Source: Monoraphidium neglectum
Lineage: Eukaryota > Chlorophyta > Chlorophyceae > Sphaeropleales > Selenastraceae
NCBI RefSeq assembly: GCF_000611645.1
Contig: NW_014012253.1
Coordinates: 4,578-15,286, forward strand
Direction of reading: 5' to 3'
Length of the DNA stretch: 10,709 nucleotides
Made by a program: the position numbers and the translations under genes. Shown in pieces: positions 1-8,124 of this stretch. Each line of letters opens with the position of its first letter. The first letter of the stretch is position 1. Under the pieces are notes generated by a model. The model did not search any database. It was given only the letters and a program-made list of their open reading frames with translations, and was not told the DNA's origin.

Positions 1-17
1 CGTGTGGTGTGTGTGTG

Positions 18-93
<76 letters not shown>
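1..93. repeat. (TG)n dinucleotide microsatellite
   Basis: The first 21 bases are an imperfect GT-rich lead-in. From 22 to 93 the sequence is 36 uninterrupted TG units (72 bases). No exon of the downstream FKBP gene was found between here and 320, so the tract probably sits in an intron of that gene, or upstream of it if the missing exons lie elsewhere. Long alternating purine-pyrimidine tracts can adopt left-handed DNA and vary in length between strains. An apparent Cys-Val reading frame through the tract is only a translation of the repeat. Confidence 0.97.
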
Positions 94-96
<3 letters not shown>

Positions 97-320
97 ATGT
101 GAGTGAGGTCAGGAGTGAGGATTTTTGTGGGGCTGGTCACATGTGGGGAGGAGGTGGTAGCAGGGGCGGCTGGCAAGCCAAGCGTTCCGCAGACGTACTT
201 GCTCCAGCAGGCTTGTAGCAAGTGGACGTCCACACATCTGCTCGCACCCGCGGGACACAACGGCTGCTCCTGTCTCTGTTTTCACCCCCCAAAGCCAACT
301 CGTCTGCACACATCCGACAG

Positions 321-1179
321 GCTACTATGGGCGGCCATTTGAGGCGCGCAACAAGCCAAAGGGCAGCAGCTTTACTGGCGACAATAAGGTGTGCTTGTAC
401 CAGGGCCACCGCTGAACGCAAGTATTGCCAGGTCCCTGCGCTTCGGTGGCTTTCGGCCGTGGAGCCATTGCTGCCTGCCGCCTGGCCGCTAACACGATTG
501 TGTGGGCCGCGCACTTTGACACACCTCGCTGTTTCCCGACACGTTGACACCATCGGCCTCTTGGCTCGCTCAGGATTTCTATCGGTTCGAGCTGGGGTCT
601 GCCCGTGTCATCCCGGGGTTTGAGGAGGCGGTGGAGGGCATGAAGGTGCGGCCACGTGGGGCACCATGCTTCAAAGCGCATGGGGTTGTCGACCCGCACC
701 CCGCTACCCTGCCAGCGTGCTCGCACCCCTCCACCTCTTGAAAACTCACAACTTTTCCTGTGCAAACATGTGTTTGGGCGTCATAATTGTGTTGACGACG
801 TGCCGCATGCGCACGCGCAGGTCGGCGGCATCCGGCGCATCATCGTGCCGGTCGAGCTGGGCTACCCCAACGGCGACTTCAAGAAGCTCGGCCCAAAGCC
901 CTCCACGTTTGCGGTGAGGAGGCTTTCAAAATTAGTCCAAACTTGCATGCCTGGTGCGTGCAGGATCGCCCTGGGCCACCTTGCACTGCGGTGCGGCGGT
1001 GCCAAGCTCCATGGCATTGCGTGACGCCTTGTGGTCACAATTGTCAGCATCATTCACACCCCTCAAACCAATTCCCTCGTTGGTTGCAGGGGGAGCGCGC
1101 GCTGGACTTTGTGCTGTCCAACAGGGGCATGATTGACAAAACCCTGCTGTTTGATGTGGAGTTGCTGCGGATTCAGTGA
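321..1179 (+). CDS. FKBP-type peptidyl-prolyl isomerase, chloroplast/thylakoid type (5' partial, four exons)
   Basis: FKBP-family protein, whose relatives catalyse or assist proline isomerisation during folding; plant members with this motif set are plastid proteins, often in the thylakoid lumen. Exons: 321-388, 574-645, 821-913, 1090-1179 (stop TGA 1177-1179). Each intron starts GT and ends AG. The first exon begins with two bases of a split Gly codon; all later junctions fall between codons. The joined product shows YYGRPFEARNKPKG, then DFYRFELGS, VIPGFEEAVEGMK, VGGIRRIIVP, ELGYPNGDF, and a C-terminal RALDFVLSNRG plus KTLLFDVELL. That order matches the C-terminal part of plant plastid FKBPs (FKBP17-like from memory; exact subgroup unsure). 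106 complete residues are visible. The transit peptide and first strands lie upstream of the window or were missed in 94-320. The Trp of canonical FKBP pockets is Phe here (GFEEA), while the ELGY Tyr and a Phe near the C-terminus are kept, so catalysis may be weak. Upstream, 240-320 is pyrimidine-rich, as before a 3' splice site. Confidence 0.9.
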
Positions 1180-1628
1180 TGCGGCCATGTATTTGCAAGC
1201 ACTTGCACTTAACATGCCCATATGTAGCTGCTTCTTGTGGTAATCTTTTTAGCAGACAACAATGCACCGAGGTCATGGTCATGCTGGTGGGGAAGCGGCA
1301 TGGTGGACTGCAGTCCGGGAGGATAGGTCCCAACAATTTGACACTGCGGTTGTGCTGCCGCTTTGCGCTGCACGGTGGTCAGGAGGGACAGGCTGACTGA
1401 CAAGCAGGGGCCTCGTGGTACTCAATGATGGCTGTGATAGATGGAGAAGACTGCGGGCTGCTATGTGTGCTCGCAAATACACAATAGTACGACGCAGGTT
1501 GCAAGGTTTTCAAGGAAAAGTTGGCCGCCCAGACTGCGTTCGTTGCTGGCGGGCAATGTGGCAGAGCAACTTTCAACGGCAGCAATGATGAGTACGGCGG
1601 GCGTGAGGCTGAGATGCATCATGCAACA
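1180..1628. other. 3' flank of the FKBP gene, no gene recognised
   Basis: This stretch follows the FKBP stop codon and should contain its 3' untranslated region. I found no TGTAA motif on the plus strand between 1180 and 1660, so the poly(A) site cannot be placed. Reading frames here are short with no recognisable protein. The far end shows faint similarity to DNA 5' of duplication copy B (near 1497-1550 versus 3490-3570), so the duplication may once have reached further left. Confidence 0.6.
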
Positions 1629-1657
1629 TGAAAGTCTAGCATGATGCTAGACTTTCA
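1629..1657. repeat. 29-bp perfect palindrome (14-bp arms, 1-base centre)
   Basis: The left arm, 1629-1642 (TGAAAGTCTAGCAT), is the exact reverse complement of the right arm, 1644-1657, with a single G at 1643. It lies 450 bases past the FKBP stop and immediately before the left limit of duplication copy A. In RNA it could fold as a hairpin with a minimal loop; in DNA it could be a cruciform or a dimer-binding site. It may be an RNA 3'-end element, a trace of an inserted element, or a break-prone site. No function can be assigned from sequence. Confidence 0.9.
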
Positions 1658-2125
1658 GGCCGCAGGCGCCTGAAGCCATGGCGCCTCTACGCTTCCGCCT
1701 CTGTTTTGACGGAAGGCTCTCACTAGCACCCCACTGCTGGTGGGGCGGCTTCATCAGGGACCAGTGCTTGCAGTGACCTGCATCAACTCGGGTGCTGGGG
1801 TCCCAGGCAAGGAGACCAAAGATACTGTGGTGTGACGGCAAGCCACTTGGCGTGGTTTGCAAAAGGTGATGACAGACGGGGGCTTATGGACATTGGCTCA
1901 CTCGATCCGTTGTAAGGGCTAATGGACCAAAGCTGCGCCGCAGCCCCAGCTCGCACCGCTATCTCACAGTCTATATTTTGCGACACATACAGGTTCTAGA
2001 TAGGGCCCTGTCCACCTAAGGGCTTCGGCTGATTGACACACAGGGGGGGGTGAAAGGAACCACACTCAAACCCAGCGGCGCGCGCATATTGCACAAGGTG
2101 CCAGGCGGCCACGTCACCTTGAAGC

Positions 2126-2156
2126 GGCGCCGCTCTGGTGAGCCGGCAGCGGCGCT
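2126..2156. other. GC-rich stem-loop in the conserved core of copy A
   Basis: GCGCCGCT (2127-2134) pairs with AGCGGCGC (2148-2155). Inside it CTGG pairs with CCGG, with one G-T wobble, around a TGAG tetraloop at 2139-2142; a single C at 2147 bulges, and one more G-T pair extends the base. The result is about a 12-bp stem. It is wholly within the 99-base block that is identical in both copies. That makes it a candidate RNA hairpin, but expression is unknown. Confidence 0.6.
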
Positions 2157-2675
2157 CTGATGTGGGAGACCTCCTGCTCAGCCAGACTGCAGCGGGCCCT
2201 GCACATACCCCTGCGGCGGCGCAGCGGGTGAAGGGCCGGTGTGCACACCCTGGTCCGTGCCATCCCGTCAGAGAGCGTTGGATGCAATGTATGTGACGCG
2301 TGATATCGATCACAGCTCAACTCGAAGCCCCCGGGGGACTGTTGAGCACTGGCGGTTTGTCTCATTCTTTTGGCGTGGTCTGACGTGGTCGCGGCTGAGA
2401 TATATACTAGGGGCCTGGGCAGCCATCTTTGGGGCGACAAAATCATTAAAAATAATTCTATACACCCAGAGAGCCGCAGCTTGCTGGTCTAGACCCATGC
2501 TGCAGGAGGTGGAGCTCTGAGGTTTGACCTTACTGTGCACCGCTTGACTTACCAAGCGCGGATCGACAGAACACGTTGTATAGTATGACGACTCACCGCC
2601 TCTCCTACGCTTGTGCTGGTACAAAGATAGCTTGATGGCCAAGTATTGGGACAGCGTCAGGCAGGGTCCAAGGCA

Positions 2676-2726
2676 CAGTGTGGACGCCGTGGCGCACCCC
2701 GCAGTATGGACGCCGTGGCGCACCCC
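2676..2726. repeat. 26-bp tandem duplication inside copy A
   Basis: The 20-base string TGGACGCCGTGGCGCACCCC occurs at 2681 and again at 2707, each preceded by CAGT plus one base. Copy B has only one related stretch (around 4696-4710), so this small duplication probably arose in copy A after the larger duplication. Confidence 0.9.
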
Positions 2727-3074
2727 ACTGCCTGCAAGCAACGCTCGCGCATGTGTGCAGCGCGATGCTTGCTGCTGGGGCCAAGAGCGTTGCTTGTGTG
2801 GCTTGTTTGGATTGTCATCTTGACAGCGGACAGCAATTTGCAATACTGAATGATGAGTGGCAGGGCTTACTGGACAACGCTGCACACCACCATCGCAAGC
2901 CATCGAGGATTGTGTGCGGCGCGTGTACATGTATGCTCTACGAGGACGTGGCATGCAGCAAGTTGAAAGACACGGGCCAGCGCTTCTGCGGGGGTGCCAT
3001 TCGAGGTCCTTGTACATTGGCCATAACGGCTGATGAACAAGCTGGTGCCGTGTGTTTGGGCTGCACCTGCACGT

Positions 3075-3678
3075 AACGAGGCGCGACCTCATACACTGAA
3101 TGAGGAGGGCGTAGTACATAACCAAGCACTCACCAACGGGAACCAAACCCGTCCCACTCCACCAACGGCATGAAGGGCGCTTGCGTCTGTCCGCCAAAAC
3201 AACGCGCGCGCCACCCCGCAGCCCGTATTCCCTCAAAGAAGGGCATGTGGTTGCCGAGGCCCAACAGCAGGACATGCCACGACCCCAACCCTGATTTGAA
3301 TCCTGACCTGGATGTAGTTCTTATCGCAAAGCGGCGTGGCAGAAGCGGTTCGCCAAGCTGGGTATATCTATCTGTCGCGCATGCAGGAGGTAGCAGCCAG
3401 CCTCAAGTACGAGGCGATCACCGACAGCGTGGTCTTGATCCTGCGCGCCCGTGCCCTGCTGCGCCTGCCAGCTGCGGCTGTAATCTTGAAGGTTGCAAGT
3501 AAGGGCCCCGGCTCGCCCGCCGTCTGTCGCGAACGCTAGCCCGCTGGCCGCTCAGGCTGCGGCGCGGGCAGACGCCATGGTGGGTGCCACGCGCGGCACG
3601 ACGGGGGTCAGTGCCAGCGCTGTTGAGCGCAGTGGGCTCTACGTAGAGGCCGGCTGCGTGCTGGACCGCCTCGCTGGA
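3075..3678. other. Spacer between the two duplication copies
   Basis: No recognised gene or element. The first 250 bases contain only short, unremarkable frames. The second half contains one reading frame that looks more protein-like than the rest (listed separately). Short matches to 1290-1570, such as AAGCGGC near 1293 and 3330 and GGTTGCAAG near 1497 and 3490, suggest that the spacer may be the diverged left part of copy B, which would make the whole a roughly 2.0-kb tandem duplication. Confidence 0.5.
3336..3539 (+). other. Possible orphan exon or gene remnant (unrecognised)
   Basis: The frame from about 3336 to the TAG at 3537-3539 encodes a segment including MQEVAASLKYEAITDSVVLI followed by an Arg/Leu-rich stretch (residues about 15-45). 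Hydrophobic and charged residues alternate as in amphipathic helices, unlike the surrounding low-complexity frames. There is no good in-frame ATG at its start (it opens with GTG), so as a coding unit it would have to be an internal exon; the AAG-GTTGCAAG at 3487-3495 could be a donor. I do not recognise the family. It may be a chance frame or a decayed gene fragment. Confidence 0.2.
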
Positions 3679-5040
3679 CGCAGGCGCCTGCCAGGCGCGC
3701 GGCTTCCGTGACGCCACGGGCCCGTTGGCTTTGATAAAAGACTCTGGTGACGCCCGCCGACAGGGGCCGATGCATGCAGCTACCTGGCTCATCTGGGCTG
3801 CTGGTTTGCCGGCCTGCGCAGCGCAGGGAGCCCGGACACACTGTTGTTTGACCACAAGCCACTTGGCGTAATTTGCAGAAGGTGATGACAGACGGGGGCT
3901 TATGGGCCTTGGCTCACTCGATCCGTTGTAAGGGCTAATGGACCAAAGCTACGCCGCAGCCCCAGCTCGCACCGCTATCTCACAATCTACATTTTTGCGA
4001 CGCATGCAGGTTTCCAGACAGGGCCCACCTACGGGCTTCGGCTGATTGACTCTGAAGGCGGATGCAATGGACCACTGGGGGCGCCCAGCGGCGCAAGCGT
4101 ATTGCACAAGGTGTCAGGCTGCCACGTCACCTTGAAGCGGCGCCGCTCTGGTGAGCCGGCAGCGGCGCTCTGATGTGGGAGACCTCCTGCTCAGCCAGAC
4201 TGCAGCGGGCCCTGCACATACACCTGCGGCGGCGCAGCGGGTGAAGGGCCGGTGTGCACACCCTGGTCCGTGTCATCCCGTCAAAGAGCGTTGGCTGCAA
4301 TGTATATGACGCGTAATATCGATCACAGCTCAACTCGAAGCCCCCCGGGGACCGTTGAGCACTGGCGGTTTGTCTCATTCTTTTGACGTGGTCTGACGTG
4401 GTCGCGGCTGAGATACATACTAGGGGCCCGTGCAGCCACAATTTGAGCTGCGCGATTATTAGAAAATAACTTCCATACCCAGGGAGCCGCAGCTGGCTGG
4501 TCCAGACCTGTGCTGCAGGAGGTGGAGATCACTCACACCAGTGATCAGTGCCCCGCTCGACTCTTCGACTGCGGAGCGGCAGCACACTTTGTATGACGGC
4601 TCGCCGCATCTCCTGCAATTGCGCTGGTGCGCAAATACGGTGATGCCCAGGTATTGGGGCAGTATGTCAGGCAGGGTCAGGGCCACAGCGGCGGCGTGGA
4701 CGCCGCTGCACTCCCACAACGCCCACGGCTGTGCGTGCAGCACAATGTTGCTGCAGGCGCCAAGGGCGTTGCTTGTGTGGCTTCCTTTGATTGCTATCTT
4801 GACAGCGGAAAGCAATGCGATATACTCGTTGACACGCGGCAGGGTCCACTGGACAAGGCTGTACGCTGCCATGACAAGCCATCAAGGATTGTGTGCGGCG
4901 CTCATGCGGCGAGCACGTAGCATGCAGCAAGTCGGAGGACACAGGCCGGCGCTTCTGCAGGTGTCCCATGCAAGGGCCCTTTACGCTGGTAATGGAGGCC
5001 TGATATAAGCTGATGCTGTGTGTTCCGGCTGCACCTGCGC
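3679..5040. repeat. Direct duplication, copy B (about 1.36 kb)
   Basis: Partner of copy A, in the same orientation. The strongly conserved segments are 3857-4049 and about 4100-4430. The 99 bases at 4122-4220 are identical to 2109-2207 of copy A. Substitutions in the conserved core are mostly C/T or G/A transitions, about ten in 308 bases. The rest is more diverged and carries small indels. A minus-strand frame at 4459-4872 (137 codons, ATG at 4872) and a plus-strand frame at 4541-5008 exist, but the matching frames in copy A are broken or shifted and neither resembles a known protein. No transposon ends were seen. Confidence 0.85.
4139..4169. other. GC-rich stem-loop in the conserved core of copy B
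   Basis: Same hairpin as in copy A. GCGCCGCT at 4140-4147 pairs with AGCGGCGC at 4161-4168, with an inner CTGG/CCGG stem and a TGAG tetraloop. Sequence and structure are unchanged between the copies. Confidence 0.6.
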
Positions 5041-5636
5041 TGAATTGTGCACAATCACCCCTTGCAAGTCGGCATAGTGAAGGCTGAATTGAGCTGGAAA
5101 TGCAGAATGTGGATGGCTAAAGTCACCCTGCACAAACGTGGCCTTTGCTTGGCAAACTTGATTTTTGGACTTTGCTCAGCTCATTAAAGTGGAGGGTTGT
5201 GCATCGGGCTACGGTACCAAGCATCCGCAGGGCAAAGGGTCAGAAAGCGGCGCGCTGGCAATGCCAGCGCTGCAAGCCCTGCAAGCATCAGGCAACATCA
5301 CAGAGATCAGGGGCAGCAAGAAGTGCACGCAGCAAGCGACTGACCAAATTGTGTGCAATAACGTGCTCAAGAGGGACAGTCTTGCTTGGAGTGCAGCAGC
5401 AGCGAGTCATGCGTGCTCATGCGGTGCACTGGGGACAAGTTTGTGAGGGGTCTAGTGGCGGGTGACAGGAGCAGGCAGGATGTGCTTGCATGTGCAAGGA
5501 GCCAATGAGCGCGGGCCACATAGGCTGAGTCTTATTTTCAACCGGGGTTGAGCACTGCTGGCAGGCGCCCACGAAAATATTGCAGCCAACATTGCAAAGT
5601 GCAACACCCAAAATACACTGACAACCCAACGCACTT
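5041..5636. other. Spacer right of copy B, no gene recognised
   Basis: No supported gene. A plus-strand frame at 5145-5465 has a Cys/Arg/Lys-rich stretch (WQCQRCKPCKHQ) that looks faintly like a metal- or nucleic-acid-binding segment, but the overlapping frame at 5165-5446 is equally open and no splice or family evidence favours either. Some of this DNA may be 3' flank of the minus-strand secreted-protein gene. Confidence 0.5.
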
Positions 5637-5662
5637 AAGTTTGAGCAAGCTTGCTCAAACTT
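5637..5662. repeat. 26-bp perfect palindrome
   Basis: AAGTTTGAGCAAG (5637-5649) is followed directly by its reverse complement (5650-5662), with no spacer. It lies about 265 bases past the stop codon of the minus-strand secreted-protein gene. Its sequence differs from the palindrome at 1629-1657, so the two are not a pair of terminal repeats. Possible roles are an RNA 3'-end hairpin or a dimeric protein site; none can be shown here. Confidence 0.9.
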
Positions 5663-5925
5663 GTTGACCAGTCACGCCGTCGCACACCAGGCAAGCAATC
5701 GGGGCGTGCGCAAGTGCAATGCCACAGCAATGCCATCCGAACTCGAGCACGCTCTGGCCTTTGCTCAACGTTAACGGCAGCGGCAACACAATGATGCACC
5801 CGCATGCCTTGAAGAACTGCGCCGCATCCATCGGCCTTTGACTCTGAGGGCCAAGTGTTGGATCGCACGGCGCGCAACACCCACATCGGCAACGGTACGT
5901 GTATGTCTGATCAGCACAGGTCACA
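5663..5925. other. Presumed 3' untranslated region of the secreted-protein gene
   Basis: This follows the TGA of the minus-strand gene. Short open frames exist on both strands (for example a 40-codon plus-strand frame starting at 5719), but none has family or splice support. I did not find a TGTAA signal on the minus strand. Confidence 0.5.
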
Positions 5926-8124
5926 TCAGGGGTCGCCCTCGTTCACAGTGTACGAGATCTTGAACGCGTCCACCGTGTCGCTGGAGCCGCGCTGGCTCAG
6001 GAAGCCCTCGCTCAGCTCGGGCGTCAGGCAGCCGCTGTCGGGGATCACGAGGGTGTTGTACGACGCGTCCTCTGTTGATGGCAGCGTGACGTTCAAAAAC
6101 GTGACCTTCAGGATGCCCCCGACCCGCAGCTTCTTCGTGAATGGCGGCAGCGACACCCAGCCCGCGCCCGGCGCCGCCGCGCTCGCGCACGACAGCGGCG
6201 TCTGGACGCCCTTGGAGTTCTGCAGGAGCGAGACCGTGTTGATGACGCCCGGCAGCATGCCCGAGTTGATGAAGTACAGCACAAAGTCTACCCTGTTGCT
6301 GGGCTGCAGGCCGCCGATCAGGGCGTGATTGATGAGCTGGAACTCTGGGAGGGGCTCGCTGACCACCCTGTACTGGTGGCTGGCGACTTGGTTGCTCTCG
6401 CTGATCTCCTGGGTGGCGCACTCTGTGGGGCGGGATGGTGCGTAATTGGGTGGAGGGCCGAGGGGTGGGTTGTTGATATGAAGTTTTTTTGGGGGGGGGA
6501 TGAGATGTATCGCCCGAGGGTGCAAGCAAGACTTGCAAGGGCACGGGGACAAAGCACTTATGAAAGATGGAGGAATTTGTTGAGAACAATTGAAATCATC
6601 AGCGTCGGCAGTCACTTCTCTCCCGCTCCTGGGTTGTCAGCGCCACAGCTGCCTTGTCGCTATCAAGCATCACTGCCTCGCAAAGCCAGCCAATTGTCAC
6701 CCCCCTATGCAAGCCCTCCCTTGTTCACCTGCATCAACCAGGACTTTGAGGGTTGCCCATCCCAGAGTCGTGGGCGGCTTCAGATCTTTCAGTGTAAGTG
6801 TCTTGTTCTTGCCAGGCTTCAAAACTGTGTCTGACAGGATGATCAGATCTGCAATCTGCGCGCAGCCAGGGGTGCTAGCGCGATTTGCCCAGGCCCTGAC
6901 TGTGCCAATCTTGGCTTCAAGGCTTCCGCCGTTGTACACCACCACCTGTGTGGAGGGGCCCGTTGGGATGAGCCTGTGGTGGCTTTGCCTGTTCTCGCAG
7001 CAGGAAGGGTGATCGATTTGATCATGCTGTGTTCAGTGAGATGAGAGTCTGCTGTGTTAGATTGCGCACGCATGCACTTGGAGGCCAATCCAGGCGCAGT
7101 GTGCTGCAGCCAGCTGGCTAGAAGGCAACCTCTGAAATCTCATGGCTGTGTCCAGGGCTGGGCGTGCCGGCGGCGGCCGATGCCTTGACATGTTGCCCCC
7201 TTGCGCCCTCTGCCACACCGCTGGCCTGCCTTGCAGCCGTTGCAATGTACTGTATGCAGTGATCGTTCATCTGTTGCAACCCTCAAGCCCACCCCACCTT
7301 GAAAGTGAATGTCTTATTGAACAGTACGCCGCGCGGGCCGGCGCCGGCCGCCCAGGCAAAGCGGACCCTCAAATCAGGTGTCGGCACGGCGGTCACCACA
7401 AAAGATACCGTCCTCTGGTTGTCGTCCTCCCGCGTCTCGTTCACAGCACAATTGGAGTCCACAAACATGCGGAGGCTGCGCGTCGCCCGCGTCGCCGGCG
7501 CCGTCAGCAGCGGCGCCGTGAGGAGGTCCTTGAAGAGCTTCTTGTAGACCTTGCCGCCCCTGATCTTGGGAATTTTGACGGTCACATTGCCCACTGCGCC
7601 GCAAGGCAGGGTCGTGCCTGTGCCTGAGGAGCCGTAAACAAGTATGGTGAGGTTGGTGGCTGGCGAAATGACATTGGTGTCAGCGCGGTTGCGGATCCGG
7701 ACCAAGATCGACAACGGCTGCCCAGCGACGGGGTTGATGGGTATGGTGTCGGCGTCGTTGATGAACTCGTAGTTGGGCCTGTGGGGGATGACGACCACTT
7801 TCCCGGAAGCAAAGCCTTGGGGTTGAGCAGGGGAGCAATTCGGGAGAGGGCGGGGTGGAGGTCGATCGTCAGGGGCGCAGGATGGCCGGGGAGTGGGGGG
7901 GAGGGCTGAGGTGCAGCGGCCGGCCCCTGTACCATTGCCCCGGATGAGTGGGTCGTCGTGCTGAGTTGCATTGAGGACGTGTTTTACTCGCTGCGTACGG
8001 GGATCTTGGGATGACAGGGTGCCACCAGCGGCCAGGCTAGTAAATGAGCGCGAGTGTCGGCAGTGGTGCACTCACTTGTGCACCCGGCTGCCAACAACAG
8101 GGCGAGCGCGACGGTCAATGTCAT
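5926..8124 (-). CDS. Predicted secreted protein with three CARDB/APHP-like repeats (four exons, complete)
   Basis: Exons on the minus strand: 8124-8076, 7815-7298, 6945-6729, 6422-5926 (stop TGA 5928-5926), giving 426 residues. All introns are GT-AG and frames join exactly (phases 1, 0, 1). The ATG at 8124 is chosen because it starts a signal peptide (MTLTVALALLLAAGCTSFA), with likely cleavage near residue 19. Three repeats follow, at about 27-160, 161-282 and 283-421. Each has a beta-rich start (VAGQPLSILVRIRN, NKTFTFKVVVYNGG, PSNRVDFVLYFINSG) and one cysteine pair: 88/139, 217/263, 340/393. The second Cys sits in a recurring Asp-x-x-Cys motif (DSNC, DAEC, DSGC); in repeats 1 and 2 an acidic Glu/Asn segment follows, as in CARDB domains. 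Six N-glycosylation sequons occur: N71, N93, N142, N183, N236, N372. Even cysteines and sequons fit passage through the ER to the wall or outside. CARDB domains are thought to act in adhesion; a binding partner is unknown. No membrane anchor is visible after the signal peptide. The least certain junction is the acceptor at 7816. Confidence 0.8.

Larger units (their letters stand above)
1661..3074. repeat. Direct duplication, copy A (about 1.4 kb)
   Basis: Copy A aligns by eye with copy B (3679-5040) in the same orientation with an offset near 2,013-2,018 bases. Conservation is uneven. 1661-1840 is weakly similar, sharing the 12-base block CGCAGGCGCCTG. 1841-2036 is about 93% identical. 2037-2086 is strongly diverged. 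2087-2416 is about 97% identical, including 99 identical bases at 2109-2207. From 2417 to about 3074 identity is nearer 70-75%, ending at a shared GCTGCACCTGC. I see no terminal inverted repeats, target-site duplication, poly(A) tail or recognisable transposase or reverse transcriptase. In the 3' part, where both copies can be read in one frame, differences fall about equally on all three codon positions, which argues against a conserved protein. Best described as a segmental duplication or two members of an unidentified dispersed repeat. Confidence 0.85.

Noticed and set aside
9..218. Plus-strand frame encoding alternating Cys and Val
   Set aside because: It is a translation of the GT microsatellite and has no other protein-like content.
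2310..3275. 321-codon minus-strand frame in copy A as a transposon protein
   Set aside because: The matching frame in copy B is interrupted or shifted, no transposase or polymerase motifs are visible, and differences between the copies are not concentrated at third codon positions.
4127..4441. Minus-strand frame open in both copies (2114-2446 and 4127-4441)
   Set aside because: It lies in the 97% identical core, so shared openness is expected from low divergence alone. Its Arg/Cys-rich product resembles no known protein.
4459..4872. 137-codon minus-strand frame in copy B with a protein-like look (LLSAVKIAIKGSHTSNALG)
   Set aside because: The equivalent frame in copy A has stop codons, and no family was recognised. 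It was not annotated as a gene.
1661..5040. Inverted-repeat transposon or LTR element interpretation
   Set aside because: The copies are direct, start and end without shared terminal repeats or target-site duplications, and differ too much from each other to be LTRs of a recent insertion.
7816..8071. Extension of the secreted protein's second exon upstream as one long exon
   Set aside because: The frame is open to 8071 but has no ATG and encodes a Pro/Arg-rich segment. Splicing from the signal-peptide exon at 8076 to 7815 uses a consensus GTGAGT donor and restores the frame exactly.
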